From Stenotrophomonas lacuserhaii (GTDB lineage Bacteria > Pseudomonadota > Gammaproteobacteria > Xanthomonadales > Xanthomonadaceae): 64,000 nucleotides of DNA. Below are positions 1 through 8,990 of this stretch, piece by piece. Below the pieces are notes generated by a model, which did not search any database, was not told the DNA's origin, and worked only from the letters and a program-made list of their open reading frames with translations. The stretch is taken from positions 28,125 through 92,124 of the forward strand of contig NZ_JACSQS010000013.1 in NCBI RefSeq assembly GCF_014836545.1, read 5' to 3'. Position 1 is the stretch's first letter. Each line of letters begins with the position of its first letter. The translations under genes and the position numbers were made by a program.

Positions 1-157
1 GCGCTCGCCGAGCATGGCTCGGCGCTACCACGGCTGTCGGCAGTGACGGCCGCTGGCCGCCATGCTCCTTCTTCGGTGGGTGATGACCGTTGGTCGTCAC
101 GCTTCTGCCTTCCGCTGCGCTCGCCGAGCATGGCTCGGCGCTACCGTGCTCGCTCCT
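1..157. repeat. SMAG/REP palindrome cluster (left copy of long duplication)
   Basis: Contains two cgccgagcatggctcggcgctac elements (6-28, 122-144), a gtgacggccgctggccgcc element near 40-61 and a gtgatgaccgttggtcgtcac element near 77-101. These are GTAG-headed palindromes typical of Stenotrophomonas. The whole block is nearly identical, in the same order and orientation, to 3607-3760, so it is one arm of a larger direct repeat. Confidence 0.9.
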
Positions 158-159
158 CG

Positions 160-198
160 TCAGTCCAGCAGCGCGGTATTGCGCACGGCACCCTTGTC
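160..198 (-). pseudogene. Remnant of the 3' end of ilvD
   Basis: Read on the minus strand this piece encodes [12 protein letters not shown] followed by a stop, exactly the C-terminus of the intact ilvD product whose gene ends at 3768. The two copies differ at synonymous positions. Similarity stops abruptly just past the 12th codon, so no functional enzyme can come from it. Together with the upstream REP block it forms the left arm of a roughly 200-bp direct repeat (1-198 versus 3607-3806). Confidence 0.85.
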
Positions 199-262
199 GG
201 TGGCACTCTGCCATCCCTGGGACTTGCCGCAAAGGGCTGTGTTCGTCAGCAGTTCGGAGCAT

Positions 263-622
263 CTAAAGAAGCGTTTCGGCGCTCTCCATCAATGTCACGA
301 CGTTGGCAACGACGGTGAGTGGAAGATTCCTGGACGAAGACAGTAACCTGCACTCGAGGGATGCCCTCGCTCCCCCCACTCCCGCACCAGTGCCCGCATG
401 TCGGCCCTCTGCCAACCACGAGAGGCTGACATTCATGACCTGGCTCAAACGGTGAAGATGGACGATCGATGGCGTGAAGCCGTGCTCGCGCTCCCAGTGG
501 CCAACCGTCGAGCGGTTGACGTTCAAGGCAGTAGCGAGATCGGTCTGCGAAAAACCACGGTCTATTCTCACCGAGCGTATTCGTGCAGCCAGTGTGCCGG
601 CGTCCCAGTCCAAAGGAATCTC
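263..622 (-). CDS. XRE-family helix-turn-helix regulator
   Basis: A 119-residue protein if translation starts at the ATG ending at 622 (MEIPLDWDAG). Residues about 10-70 form a Cro/C1-type HTH: LAARIRSVRIDRGFSQTDLA, then an NVNRSTVGHWE recognition-helix segment and a P-x-x-x-x-L-x-x-L-S capping helix. The C-terminal 50 residues are low complexity and match nothing I recognise. A GTG at 757 would add 45 residues without recognisable structure. Neither start has a convincing ribosome-binding site. It is transcribed away from the two permease genes and may regulate them (inference). G+C is visibly lower than in neighbouring ilvD. Confidence 0.7.
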   Translation of the reverse strand, partial: EIPLDWDAGTLAARIRSVRIDRGFSQTDLATALNVNRSTVGHWEREHGFTPSIVHLHRLSQVMNVSLSWLAEGRHAGTGAGVGGARASLECRLLSSSRNLPLTVVANVVTLMESAETLL

Positions 623-943
623 CATGAAGCGGTGGCAAGCGTGATCGACAGTGTTTGAGATCGCACTGAGCCAGTCAAAGGTCAGCCGCGACGTCCTGCA
701 GTAGAGCTGGTGGAGACGACGAACATGCAGCTGCAAATCTCCTGCTGTGCAGGCCACAGCGACGCGCTTGCGAACACCATCGAGGGCGTGGAGTAATGAG
801 GGTGGGTGCTAGGCAGAAGAGCGAACGCCACCATCCATGACGCAACCTTCATACATCAGCAGCCACCGCGTGGCTTTCAGTGGAGCCGGTGGACGTTGTA
901 CCGACGTCCGCTGCATTTCTCCATTGATCTGTTGGAGTAGATC
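623..943. other. Intergenic region between HTH gene and permease operon
   Basis: About 320 bases without a supported gene. It should carry the divergent promoters for the regulator and the permease pair. I see a ggag ribosome-binding site at 934-937 for the permease gene but no clear -35/-10 pair and no convincing palindromic operator. Confidence 0.5.
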
Positions 944-2254
944 GTGATCACTTATTACCTCACGCTGGCGTATAGACGCTTGCTGGCAACCAAAGGCATG
1001 AGCATTGCACTGATGCTGGGGCTTGGCCTGGGCGTCGGAGCCAGCATGATGATGATTACTGTGGTCTACACCATGTCCTGGGATCCGTTGCCGGGACGCA
1101 GCGGGCACCTTTTTCATCCTGTTCTGGATATCCTCCCTTCGTCGTATCCAGTACGTGCTGGAAGGGATCCACGGGTTGCCATGACCTGGCTGGATGCACG
1201 AGCACTGCTCAAGCAGGGGCCGGGGTACCAACAGGCAGCGCTTGCTTCCGGCAGGCTGCTCGTCGACAGTCAAACGGGTGTGCCAGTTCCTTTCTTCGCA
1301 CGTGGACAGTACGCCACTACCAGCGTCTTTGATATGTTTGGGATAGATCTGGTGGCCGGTCGCGCATGGACATCGGCCGAAGAGGGCAACCGTGCCCGGG
1401 TCGTGGTTCTGAGTCGTTCACTGGCCGCGAGGGTAGGGTTCAATAGGTCCCGGATCGGTGACTCAATCAGACTGGGGGGACACTCTTTCACCGTTATCGG
1501 CATAGCCGACAAGTGGGAGCCGCGCCCGCGATTCCACACTGATCTTCAGCAGGACGCCTTCAGCGGATCAGAGGATTTTTTCGTTCCCCTGGCGCTGGCG
1601 GTAGATCTAGACCTCAACGTGGCGAGCAGCATCTTCTCTTGGTCCGACGCGGTCGCGAGTAACAGCCTGGAAGACTCCCGATCTTCGTGGCTGCAGTTCT
1701 GGGTGCAGCTCGGAGATGATGCAGAAAAGGCAGACTACGTCCGATTCCTGGAGAACTATCTTCACGCTCAGGTCCGCGTCGGTCGCCTTGAACGATTTGT
1801 TCCGCCACGGCTGCCAAGTCTTCGGGAGTACCTGACTGAACGGCGGATCGTGCCGAATGATGTCAAATTGCAGCTCGCTCTAAGCATCGCTTTTCTGGGA
1901 GTGTCTCTGCTCAACATGAGTGCACTGATTTTTGCCCGGTTCGTTGGCATGAGCCATGAGATATCCATCCGTCGCGCTCTGGGGGCTCGGCGCATCGACA
2001 TAATCGCCCAGCTATTGAGTGAGACGGCGATCATAGGCTTCTTCGGCGGGATTATCGGTCTGCTCGTTGCCTGGCTGGGCGTTGCTCTGGTCCGCAGCCA
2101 ACCCGAAGACTATGCGTCGCTGATACGTCTGGGACCGGGACTTATCCTCCCAATTTTCATGCTTGCGTTGGTCTCAAGCCTGCTTGCTGCGCTGTTACCT
2201 GCCATGCGCGCGACCTCGGGACGCGTTGCGATGCAGATCAAGGTGGCTGAATGA
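944..2254 (+). CDS. ABC transporter permease, MacB/FtsX type (first of pair)
   Basis: A 436-residue inner-membrane protein starting at a GTG with ggag 7 bases upstream. Topology fits the MacB family: one membrane segment near residues 20-42, a periplasmic core of about 270 residues, then three segments near 312-335, 361-385 and 395-420. The EISIRRALGARRIDI stretch after the second segment is the typical coupling region of FtsX permeases, which contacts the ATPase. Such permeases act in peptide, lipoprotein or drug efflux, but the substrate cannot be read here. The next gene overlaps by ATGA, so the two are co-translated and probably heterodimerise. No ATP-binding subunit is encoded next to them. 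Confidence 0.85.
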   Translation: MITYYLTLAYRRLLATKGMSIALMLGLGLGVGASMMMITVVYTMSWDPLPGRSGHLFHPVLDILPSSYPVRAGRDPRVAMTWLDARALLKQGPGYQQAALASGRLLVDSQTGVPVPFFARGQYATTSVFDMFGIDLVAGRAWTSAEEGNRARVVVLSRSLAARVGFNRSRIGDSIRLGGHSFTVIGIADKWEPRPRFHTDLQQDAFSGSEDFFVPLALAVDLDLNVASSIFSWSDAVASNSLEDSRSSWLQFWVQLGDDAEKADYVRFLENYLHAQVRVGRLERFVPPRLPSLREYLTERRIVPNDVKLQLALSIAFLGVSLLNMSALIFARFVGMSHEISIRRALGARRIDIIAQLLSETAIIGFFGGIIGLLVAWLGVALVRSQPEDYASLIRLGPGLILPIFMLALVSSLLAALLPAMRATSGRVAMQIKVAE

Positions 2255-3477
2255 TTTTCAACCAGGTTTCCTTGATCGCACGATCGCTGCGACGCAATCG
2301 GATCACGGCATTTCTTTTATTCATGCAGGTGCTCGTAGCCATGGCGTGCGTGGCAAATCTGATGTCTCTTCTGATGGACAGAGTCTCCTCGTTGAGCCAT
2401 GCGACCGGGATGCAGGACGAAGGCCTCTTGGTAGTTGAAGGCGAGTTCGTGAGTGATCCCCTGGCGGTCCCGTCCGTAGCTATCGCTGAGGACATTGAGA
2501 CGTTGCGCCGCGTCCCTGGTGTTATAGACGCATTGGCGACAGGGTCTCTTCCTCTGTCAGAACGCAACTGGATCGCTGGTTTCACGAACAAGCCGATTGA
2601 AAGCGATCAGATTGACGGAATAATCGAAGCGGAGCCGTCAGTCTATGCAGTGTCGAGTCCCGCGGTTCGCCTGCTTGGGCTCGAACTGACCGCGGGCCGG
2701 GATTTTTCGCCTGAGGCGTTTGTTTCCATGCGTTCGAGAGAGGAATATGCAGGTCTGCATGGGGTGTCCGAAGTGATTCTTACCGAGGATCTGTCGGCTC
2801 GGATGTTTCCTGGCAGCAGTGCGGTTGGCAGGTTCATCTATGCTGATGCCCGGTACCCGATACGCGTTGTCGGAATTGTAAGAAGGCTTGCGCGGCCAGT
2901 GTTCCGGAAAGATGGTGACGACGGCTTGTCGCTCATCTTGCCGCTCATTCCCGATACAAGCCGAGTCATGTTCGCCATCCGCGTGGCTCCGGGCGTATCG
3001 GGCGGCGTAGTGGCACTGGTGCGTGAGAAGCTGTTGCAACGCGATCCTCGCCGTAGCATCGCGAGGAGCAGCACGTTCCAGGAGATGAGGACAGACTATC
3101 TTCGGCACGACCAGATCATGGCCGTGATGTTTCTCAGTGCTTCGCTTGCTCTGCTGCTGGTGACCGCTACCGGTATCTACGGTCTATCCAGCTTCTGGGT
3201 ACGTCGACGCTATCCTCAGATTGCCATAAGACGCGCACTTGGAGCGCGGAGGATCGATGTCATCGCCTACTTCCTGATTGAGAACCTGATGCTGACAGCA
3301 GCGGGCACGCTGGTCGGCACGGCAGCGGCAATGGGCATCAATTTGCTTGTCGCCCTACACTACGAGGTTCCGCGCATAGGGCCGCTATATCTGGTCACGG
3401 GTGGAGTGACGGTCATCCTGATTGGGCAGCTCGCTGCCTTTGTACCTGCGTGGCGCGCTGCGAAACAGGGACAGTAG
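2251..3477 (+). CDS. ABC transporter permease, MacB/FtsX type (second of pair)
   Basis: A 408-residue paralogue-like partner of the preceding permease, with its ATG overlapping the upstream stop (ATGA). It has an N-terminal membrane segment near residues 18-40, a periplasmic MacB-like core (LTEDLSARMFPGSSAVGRFI is the usual core motif) and three C-terminal segments. The coupling helix reads QIAIRRALGARRIDVIAYFL. The protein stops at PAWRAAKQGQ, slightly short of the usual family C-terminus. With the first permease it would form a type VII ABC efflux system needing an ATPase from elsewhere. The gene ends just before REP elements, and its codon use is lower in G+C than the core genome. Confidence 0.85.
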   Translation: MIFNQVSLIARSLRRNRITAFLLFMQVLVAMACVANLMSLLMDRVSSLSHATGMQDEGLLVVEGEFVSDPLAVPSVAIAEDIETLRRVPGVIDALATGSLPLSERNWIAGFTNKPIESDQIDGIIEAEPSVYAVSSPAVRLLGLELTAGRDFSPEAFVSMRSREEYAGLHGVSEVILTEDLSARMFPGSSAVGRFIYADARYPIRVVGIVRRLARPVFRKDGDDGLSLILPLIPDTSRVMFAIRVAPGVSGGVVALVREKLLQRDPRRSIARSSTFQEMRTDYLRHDQIMAVMFLSASLALLLVTATGIYGLSSFWVRRRYPQIAIRRALGARRIDVIAYFLIENLMLTAAGTLVGTAAAMGINLLVALHYEVPRIGPLYLVTGGVTVILIGQLAAFVPAWRAAKQGQ

Positions 3478-3506
3478 AGAAAAGGAGATGGAGGGCCTGG
3501 CTGTGG

Positions 3507-3750
3507 GTAGTGACGGCCGCTGGCCGTCATGCTCCGGCGGTGGAAGGAGGCGATCACCTGCTTCGGTAGGTGACGACCGTTGGTCGTCACGCTTCTGCCT
3601 TCCTCTGCGCTCGCCGAGCATGGCTCGGCGCTACCACGGCTGTCGGCAGTGACGGCCGCTGGCCGCCATGCTCCTTCTTCGGTAGGTGACGACCGTTGGT
3701 CGACACGCTTCTGCCTTCCTCTGCGCTCGCCGAGCCTGGCTCGGCGCTAC
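3507..3750. repeat. SMAG/REP palindrome cluster (right copy)
   Basis: Six palindromes: gtagtgacggccgctggccgtca (3507-3529), gtaggtgacgaccgttggtcgtcac (from 3565), cgccgagcatggctcggcgctac (3612-3634), gtgacggccgctggccgcc (from 3649), gtaggtgacgaccgttggtcg (from 3684) and a variant cgccgagcctggctcggcgctac (3728-3750). From 3607 onward the block matches 1-157. It follows the ilvD stop on that gene's strand and lies downstream of the permeases. Confidence 0.9.
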
Positions 3751-3767
3751 CGTGCTCGCGCCCCTTG

Positions 3768-5603
3768 TCAGTCCAGCAGGGCGGTGTTACGCACGGCGCC
3801 CTTGTCCGCGCTGGTGGCCAGCAGCGCGTAGGCTTTCAACGCGCTGGTGACTTTGCGCGGGCGTGCTTGCAGTGGCTTCCAGCCGCGTGCATCGGCGTCG
3901 GCGCGGCGCTGCGCCAGTGTGGCCTCATCCACCAGCAGGTGGATGCCGCGGGCGGGAATATCGATGCGGATGCGGTCACCGTCGTGCACCAGCCCGATCA
4001 CCCCGCCGCTGGCCGCTTCGGGCGAAACGTGCCCGATCGACAGGCCCGAAGTGCCGCCTGAGAAGCGGCCGTCGGTCAGCAGCGCGCACTGTTTTCCCAG
4101 ACCCTTCGATTTCAGGTAACTGGTCGGGTACAGCATCTCCTGCATGCCCGGTCCGCCCTTCGGCCCCTCGTAGCGGATCACCACCACATCGCCCGCTTTC
4201 ACCTCATCGGCGAGGATGCCAGCCACCGCCGCGTCCTGGCTTTCGAATACGCGAGCGTTGCCCTCGAAAACATGGATGGACTCGTCCACGCCGGCGGTCT
4301 TCACCACGCAGCCGTCCACTGCCAGGTTGCCACGCAGCACCGCCAGCCCGCCTTCCAGCGAATAGGCGTGCTGCAGCGAACGGATGCAGCCTTCGGCACG
4401 GTCCAGGTCCAGCGACGGCCAACGCGTGGCCTGGCTGAAAGCCACCTGGGTGGGAATGCCGGCCGGCCCGGCGGCGAAGAACTCATGCACCTTCGCGTCA
4501 TCGGTGAGCGTGGCATCCCACCGCTTCAGCGCGTCGGCCAGCGAGGGGCTGTGCACGGTCGGCACCGAGGTATCCAGCAGCCCGGCACGGTCCAGTTCGC
4601 CGAGGATGCCGAACACCCCGCCGGCACGGTGCACGTCTTCGATGTGGTATTCCGGCGTGTTCGGGGCCACCTTGCACAGCTGCGGCACGCGCCGCGACAG
4701 CGCATCGATATGGGTCAAATCGAAGTCCACGCCGCCTTCCTGGGCGGCCGCCAGCAGGTGCAGGATGGTGTTGGTCGAACCGCCCATGGCGATATCCAGC
4801 GTCATCGCATTGCCGAACGCCGCTGCGGTGGCGATGCCGCTCGGCAGGGCGCGCGGGTCTTCGCCGCCATACCATCGGTGGCACAGTTCCACGATCACCC
4901 GGCCCGCGCGGCGGAACAACATCTCGCGGTCGGCGTGGGTGGCCAGCGTGGTGCCGTTGCCGGGCAGCGACAGGCCCAGCGCTTCGGTCAGGCAGTTCAT
5001 CGAATTGGCGGTGAACATGCCCGAACACGAACCGCAGGTGGGGCACGCGCTGCGCTCGTACTCGGCGACCTTTTCGTCCGACGCGCTGTCATCGGCAGCG
5101 ATCACCATCGCATCCACCAGGTCCAGCTTGTGTTCGGACAGCTTGGTCTTGCCCGCTTCCATCGGGCCGCCTGAAACGAAGATCACCGGGATGTCCAGGC
5201 GCATCGCGGCCATCAGCATGCCGGGGGTGATCTTGTCGCAGTTTGAAATGCAGACGACGGCATCGGCGCAGTGCGCGTTGACCATGTACTCGACCGAGTC
5301 GGCGATGATCTCGCGGCTCGGCAGCGAGTACAGCATGCCGTCGTGGCCCATGGCGATGCCATCATCCACCGCGATGGTGTTGAACTCCTTGGCCACGCCG
5401 CCGGCCTGTTCGATCTCGCGCGCCACCAGCTGGCCAAGGTCCTTGAGGTGCACGTGGCCGGGCACGAACTGGGTGAAGGAGTTGGCGATGGCGATGATCG
5501 GCTTGTGGAAGTCGCCGTCCTTCATGCCGGTGGCACGCCACAGGGCGCGGGCGCCAGCCATGTTGCGGCCGGCGGTGGAGGTGCGGGAACGGTACTCGGG
5601 CAT
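3768..5603 (-). CDS. ilvD: Dihydroxy-acid dehydratase
   Basis: IlvD converts 2,3-dihydroxy-isovalerate and -methylvalerate to the 2-oxo acids in valine, isoleucine, leucine and pantothenate synthesis. At 611 residues it has full family length. Iron-sulfur cluster cysteines are seen in [15 protein letters not shown] and in [20 protein letters not shown], and the [19 protein letters not shown] signature is present near the C-terminus. The start [20 protein letters not shown] is the usual N-terminus. The gene stands alone. Its last 12 codons are repeated at 160-198. Downstream on its strand is the SMAG/REP cluster. Confidence 0.97.
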   Translation of the reverse strand: MPEYRSRTSTAGRNMAGARALWRATGMKDGDFHKPIIAIANSFTQFVPGHVHLKDLGQLVAREIEQAGGVAKEFNTIAVDDGIAMGHDGMLYSLPSREIIADSVEYMVNAHCADAVVCISNCDKITPGMLMAAMRLDIPVIFVSGGPMEAGKTKLSEHKLDLVDAMVIAADDSASDEKVAEYERSACPTCGSCSGMFTANSMNCLTEALGLSLPGNGTTLATHADREMLFRRAGRVIVELCHRWYGGEDPRALPSGIATAAAFGNAMTLDIAMGGSTNTILHLLAAAQEGGVDFDLTHIDALSRRVPQLCKVAPNTPEYHIEDVHRAGGVFGILGELDRAGLLDTSVPTVHSPSLADALKRWDATLTDDAKVHEFFAAGPAGIPTQVAFSQATRWPSLDLDRAEGCIRSLQHAYSLEGGLAVLRGNLAVDGCVVKTAGVDESIHVFEGNARVFESQDAAVAGILADEVKAGDVVVIRYEGPKGGPGMQEMLYPTSYLKSKGLGKQCALLTDGRFSGGTSGLSIGHVSPEAASGGVIGLVHDGDRIRIDIPARGIHLLVDEATLAQRRADADARGWKPLQARPRKVTSALKAYALLATSADKGAVRNTALLD

Positions 5604-5790
5604 GGGCTGGCAGTAACGGGCGGGCCGTACGACGTGGGTGTCTCCCGATGATGCCCAATTTTTCCGGTTGCGTTTGCAACCACCGGGCCAGCCGATCTGA
5701 CCCGCCGTTCATCTTGCCTGCTTTGCCGACTTTGGTTGCCGGCGCTGATGCGGCATCATTGGCGGGTTGATCCGCATGAGGCATGAGGCC

Positions 5791-6363
5791 ATGAAACGTT
5801 CCCGCACCACCGCGCTGCTGTTGATGAGCGCCGCACCGCTGCTGTTCACCGCCTGCCAGAAGGACGAACCGGTGCAGGTGCAGGAAGGGCTGTATACCTC
5901 CGTGCAGGCCTGTACCGAGGCCACCGGCGATCCGTCGTCGTGCCGCACTGCCTTTGCCGAGGCGCAGCGGCAGTCTGCCGATGCCGCGCCCAAGTACGCC
6001 GACAAGGCGGCCTGCGAAGCCGATTACAAGCCGGAGCAGTGCGTGGAACAGCGCACCTCGGCAGGCACTTCGTTCATCGGTCCGATGATGATGGGCTTCT
6101 TCATGTCGCAGATGATGAACAGCGGACGTGCCGGCCTGGCCCAGCAGCCGGCCGCCGCCAGCCCCGCTTACCAGGACAAGAGCGCCGGCTGGGCGCGCGC
6201 GGCCCCCGGTGGCAGCGGCGGGCTGAACACGGCCAGCGGCATCGGCGCCGGCAAGGCCGGCCTGGCCCCGGTCAGCAACGTGCCGAACCGCGCCACCACC
6301 GCCAGCCGTGCCGGCTTCGGCAGCACCAGTGCGCGCCGTAGCGGCGGCAGCTTCGGCGGCTGA
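5791..6363 (+). CDS. DUF1190 (YgiB-like) lipoprotein
   Basis: A 190-residue predicted lipoprotein: MKRSRTTALLLMSAAPLLF followed by the lipobox FTAC. The mature part has the spaced cysteines of the DUF1190/YgiB family (SVQACTEATGDPSSC, ADKAACEADYKPEQC), then a membrane-like stretch GPMMMGFFMSQMMNSG and a Gly/Ala/Ser-rich tail ending in repeated RSGGSFGG. I preferred the ATG at 5791 to an in-frame TTG at 5767 because it begins the signal peptide cleanly. Three bases separate it from the YgiC-like gene, the same pairing as ygiB-ygiC in enterobacteria. The exact role is unknown. Confidence 0.85.
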   Translation: MKRSRTTALLLMSAAPLLFTACQKDEPVQVQEGLYTSVQACTEATGDPSSCRTAFAEAQRQSADAAPKYADKAACEADYKPEQCVEQRTSAGTSFIGPMMMGFFMSQMMNSGRAGLAQQPAAASPAYQDKSAGWARAAPGGSGGLNTASGIGAGKAGLAPVSNVPNRATTASRAGFGSTSARRSGGSFGG

Positions 6364-6366
6364 TCG

Positions 6367-7545
6367 ATGCAGCGTGTGCGCATTGCCGAGCGCGCCCAGT
6401 GGCGCGCTCGTGCCGAAGAAGCCGGCTTCCGCTTCCACACCATCGACGGCCAGCCGTACTGGGATGAAACGGCGTATTACGCCTTCACCCTGCGCCAGAT
6501 CGAACAGGACATCGAAGACCCCAGCGCCGAACTGCATCAGATGGCGCTGTCATTGGTCGACGAGGTCGTGGCGTCCGATGCGCTGATGGACAAGCTGGCG
6601 ATCCCGGCGCATTACCGCGACTGGATCGCCAACAGCTGGCGCCAGCGCCAGCCGCACCTGTACGGCCGCCTGGACCTGGCCTATGACGGCAGCGGCCCGG
6701 CCAAGCTGTACGAACTGAACTACGACACCCCGACCTCGCTGTTCGAAGCCAGCTTCTTCCAGTGGCAGTGGCTGGAAGACCAGCGCAATGCCGGTCGCCT
6801 GCCGCAGCACGCCGACCAGTTCAACGCCCTGCATGAAGCGCTGGTGGAGCGTTTCGGTGAGCTCGCCGCCAAGCTGCCGCCGCCGCTGTTCTTCAGCGCC
6901 GTGGGCAGTTCGCAGGAAGACGTGGGCACGGTGGAATACCTGCGGGACTGCGCTGCGCAGGCCAACCTGCACGGCCAGGGCATCGCCATCGAAGACATCG
7001 GACTCTCCGAAGATGGGCGCTTCACCGCGCTGGATGACACGGTGATCGGCACGCTGTTCAAGCTGTATCCGCTGGAAGACCTGATGGCCGAGGAATTCGG
7101 CCGCGCGCTGCCGGCTTCCGGCGTGCAGCTGCTGGAACCGGCCTGGAAGGCGGTGCTGAGCAACAAGGGCATCCTGCCCTTGCTGTGGGAGCGTCATCGC
7201 GGACACCCGAACCTGCTGGAATCGCACTTCGACAACGGCCGCACGTTGGGCGCCGGCTGGGTCCGCAAGCCGTTGTTCTCACGCGAAGGCGCCAACATCG
7301 AAATGCACCTGGACGATGGCAGCGTGCAGCGCAGCGACGGGCCCTACGATGGCCCGGCGGTCCTGCAGAAGGCGCATCCGTTGACCCGTTTCGAAGGCGG
7401 TTATCCGCTGATCGGCAGCTGGGTGATCGGCGACCACGCCTGCGGGATCGGCATCCGCGAGGATGACAGCGCGATCACCCGTGACAGTGCGCGTTTCGTG
7501 CCGCACGCGATCATCGATGAAGCGCCGACGCAGATCTACGTCTGA
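6367..7545 (+). CDS. Glutathionylspermidine synthase-like ATP-grasp protein (YgiC family)
   Basis: A 392-residue protein of the pre-ATP-grasp/glutathionylspermidine synthase C-terminal-domain family. Recognisable stretches are the YWDETAYYAFTLRQIEQDIE N-terminal region, KLYELNYDTPTSLFEA, and the C-terminal GYPLIGSWVIGDHACGIGIR with the ATP-grasp acidic/Asn residues. It lacks the amidase domain of full bifunctional synthetases. YgiC-type proteins have ATPase/peptide-ligase folds but an unsettled substrate, so a specific reaction should not be assigned. It forms an operon with the DUF1190 lipoprotein. Confidence 0.88.
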   Translation: MQRVRIAERAQWRARAEEAGFRFHTIDGQPYWDETAYYAFTLRQIEQDIEDPSAELHQMALSLVDEVVASDALMDKLAIPAHYRDWIANSWRQRQPHLYGRLDLAYDGSGPAKLYELNYDTPTSLFEASFFQWQWLEDQRNAGRLPQHADQFNALHEALVERFGELAAKLPPPLFFSAVGSSQEDVGTVEYLRDCAAQANLHGQGIAIEDIGLSEDGRFTALDDTVIGTLFKLYPLEDLMAEEFGRALPASGVQLLEPAWKAVLSNKGILPLLWERHRGHPNLLESHFDNGRTLGAGWVRKPLFSREGANIEMHLDDGSVQRSDGPYDGPAVLQKAHPLTRFEGGYPLIGSWVIGDHACGIGIREDDSAITRDSARFVPHAIIDEAPTQIYV

Positions 7546-7554
7546 TCCAACGCG

Positions 7555-7688
7555 GTGACGACCAACGGTCGTCACCCACCAAGGCCGGGCTGGCATGACT
7601 CACCGGGGCCGGGCTGGAATCCGGTAGCGCCGAGCCATGCGCGGCGGCGAGGCGTCGTACGTGATTGACGGCCAGCGGCCGTCACTAC
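7555..7688. repeat. REP elements between ygiC-like gene and DUF58 gene
   Basis: Contains gtgacgaccaacggtcgtcac (about 7556-7576), a degenerate SMAG ggtagcgccgagccatgcgcgg (about 7622-7643) and tgacggccagcggccgtcactac (7666-7688). The cluster lies between two convergent genes and could form hairpins at both mRNA 3' ends. Confidence 0.85.
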
Positions 7689-7691
7689 CGC

Positions 7692-8990
7692 TTACAACAG
7701 GCCGTCGCGCTTGACCGACAGGTAGCGCTCCACCAGCGCGCCGGGCAGGGCTTCGGCGGTGACATCCAGCACCATCACGCCATGGCTGCGCAACGCATCA
7801 TGCGCCTGCGCACGCTGTTCCAGGTACATCGCCGCAGCACCGGCATGGGCGGCATCGGTGGTCTCGTCCACCGGTTGCAGCAGGGCCTGGTCCAGTACCT
7901 GTTCGCGTAGGCTGGCCACGCACACCAGGTGGCGCCGCTGCAGCAGTTTCACCGCCGCCAGCAGGTCTTCGATGTCCTCATCGCGCACGTTGGTCACCAG
8001 CATCACCAGCGCGCGCCGCCGCTGTAGCACCGACAGCCGGGTGGCGGCCGCCAGGTAGTCGGTCGCCACCGGTTGTGGCTGCAGGTCATGGCTGGCGCGC
8101 AGCAGGTCGTCGATGGTGCCCATGCCGCGCTTGGGGGCCACCCAGCGCGGCTCGCCACCAATGGCATGCAGGCCGACGCCGTCGCCCTGCCGCAGCGCCA
8201 GGTAAGACAGCACCAGCGCGGCGTTCAACACCTGGTCGAAGTGCGAAAGTCCGCCGTCGCTGGCCATCATCCGGCGGCCGGTATCGAGCATCAGCAGCAT
8301 CTGCTGGTTCTTTTCGTCCTGGTACTCGCGCGATACCAGCCGGCGCGCGCGCGAGGTGGCTTTCCAGTCGATCTGGCGCAGGCTGTCACCGATGCGGTAC
8401 TCGCGCATCTGGTGGAAATCGGTGCCTTCACCGCGCCGGCGCTTGAGGTGCGCGCCGACCATGCGCGAGGCCTGTTCGGCACTGAACAAGGCAAAGCGGG
8501 TCAGCGGCACGAAGTTCGGGAACACCCGCACATCGAGTGCAGGCGGCACGGTGCGCCGTTGCGTCCACAATCGCCACGGCGACTGCAGGCGCAGCTGCAC
8601 GCCATCGAAGCGGAACGCGCCCCGCTGCGACGGCTGCACGTGGTACGCCAGCGTGGTCGCAACGCCGTCACGCAGGCGCAGCCGTCGCGGCAGGCCTTCG
8701 CTGTGCCACCCACCGGGCACCAGATCAAACACCTCCAGCCGCACCGGCTGCTCGGCCTCCAGGCTCAGCTGCACCTCGCGGCGCACGTCCAGCGCCAGCG
8801 ATTCGGGCATGTGCCGCTGCACGCGTGGCGAGGGCAGCCGGCGCAGCCGCAGCAGGTCGGCCAGCCCGAGCAACAGCAGAATCGCCAGCAGCGCCCACCA
8901 GCCCCAGCGCGGCAGCCAGCCGGCCAGCACCGCACCACCCACGCCGGCCCAGGCCAGCAGCAGCCACAGCAGGGGCAGGGCAGGCCTCAT
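7692..8990 (-). CDS. DUF58 domain protein (MoxR-associated)
   Basis: A 432-residue protein beginning MRPALPLLWLLLAW; this ATG overlaps the moxR-type stop by ATGA. Two N-terminal membrane segments span about residues 1-45. The DUF58 core is recognised by the block GDSLRQIDWKATSRARRLVS, followed by a vWA-like strand MLLMLDTGRRMMAS carrying a degenerate metal site. DUF58 proteins accompany MoxR AAA+ ATPases and are thought to act in assembling or activating envelope complexes. It is the last gene of a six-gene overlapping operon. Confidence 0.88.
   Translation of the reverse strand: MRPALPLLWLLLAWAGVGGAVLAGWLPRWGWWALLAILLLLGLADLLRLRRLPSPRVQRHMPESLALDVRREVQLSLEAEQPVRLEVFDLVPGGWHSEGLPRRLRLRDGVATTLAYHVQPSQRGAFRFDGVQLRLQSPWRLWTQRRTVPPALDVRVFPNFVPLTRFALFSAEQASRMVGAHLKRRRGEGTDFHQMREYRIGDSLRQIDWKATSRARRLVSREYQDEKNQQMLLMLDTGRRMMASDGGLSHFDQVLNAALVLSYLALRQGDGVGLHAIGGEPRWVAPKRGMGTIDDLLRASHDLQPQPVATDYLAAATRLSVLQRRRALVMLVTNVRDEDIEDLLAAVKLLQRRHLVCVASLREQVLDQALLQPVDETTDAAHAGAAAMYLEQRAQAHDALRSHGVMVLDVTAEALPGALVERYLSVKRDGLL

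Noticed and set aside
797-852. Very short frames on either strand upstream of the permease operon
   Set aside because: They lack ribosome-binding sites and recognisable peptide features.
2638-3108. Minus-strand frame inside the second permease gene
   Set aside because: The plus-strand MacB-type core and membrane segments explain this DNA.
5362-6537. Minus-strand frame spanning the ilvD start and the YgiB-like gene
   Set aside because: Low-complexity translation overlapping two well-supported genes; no ribosome-binding site.
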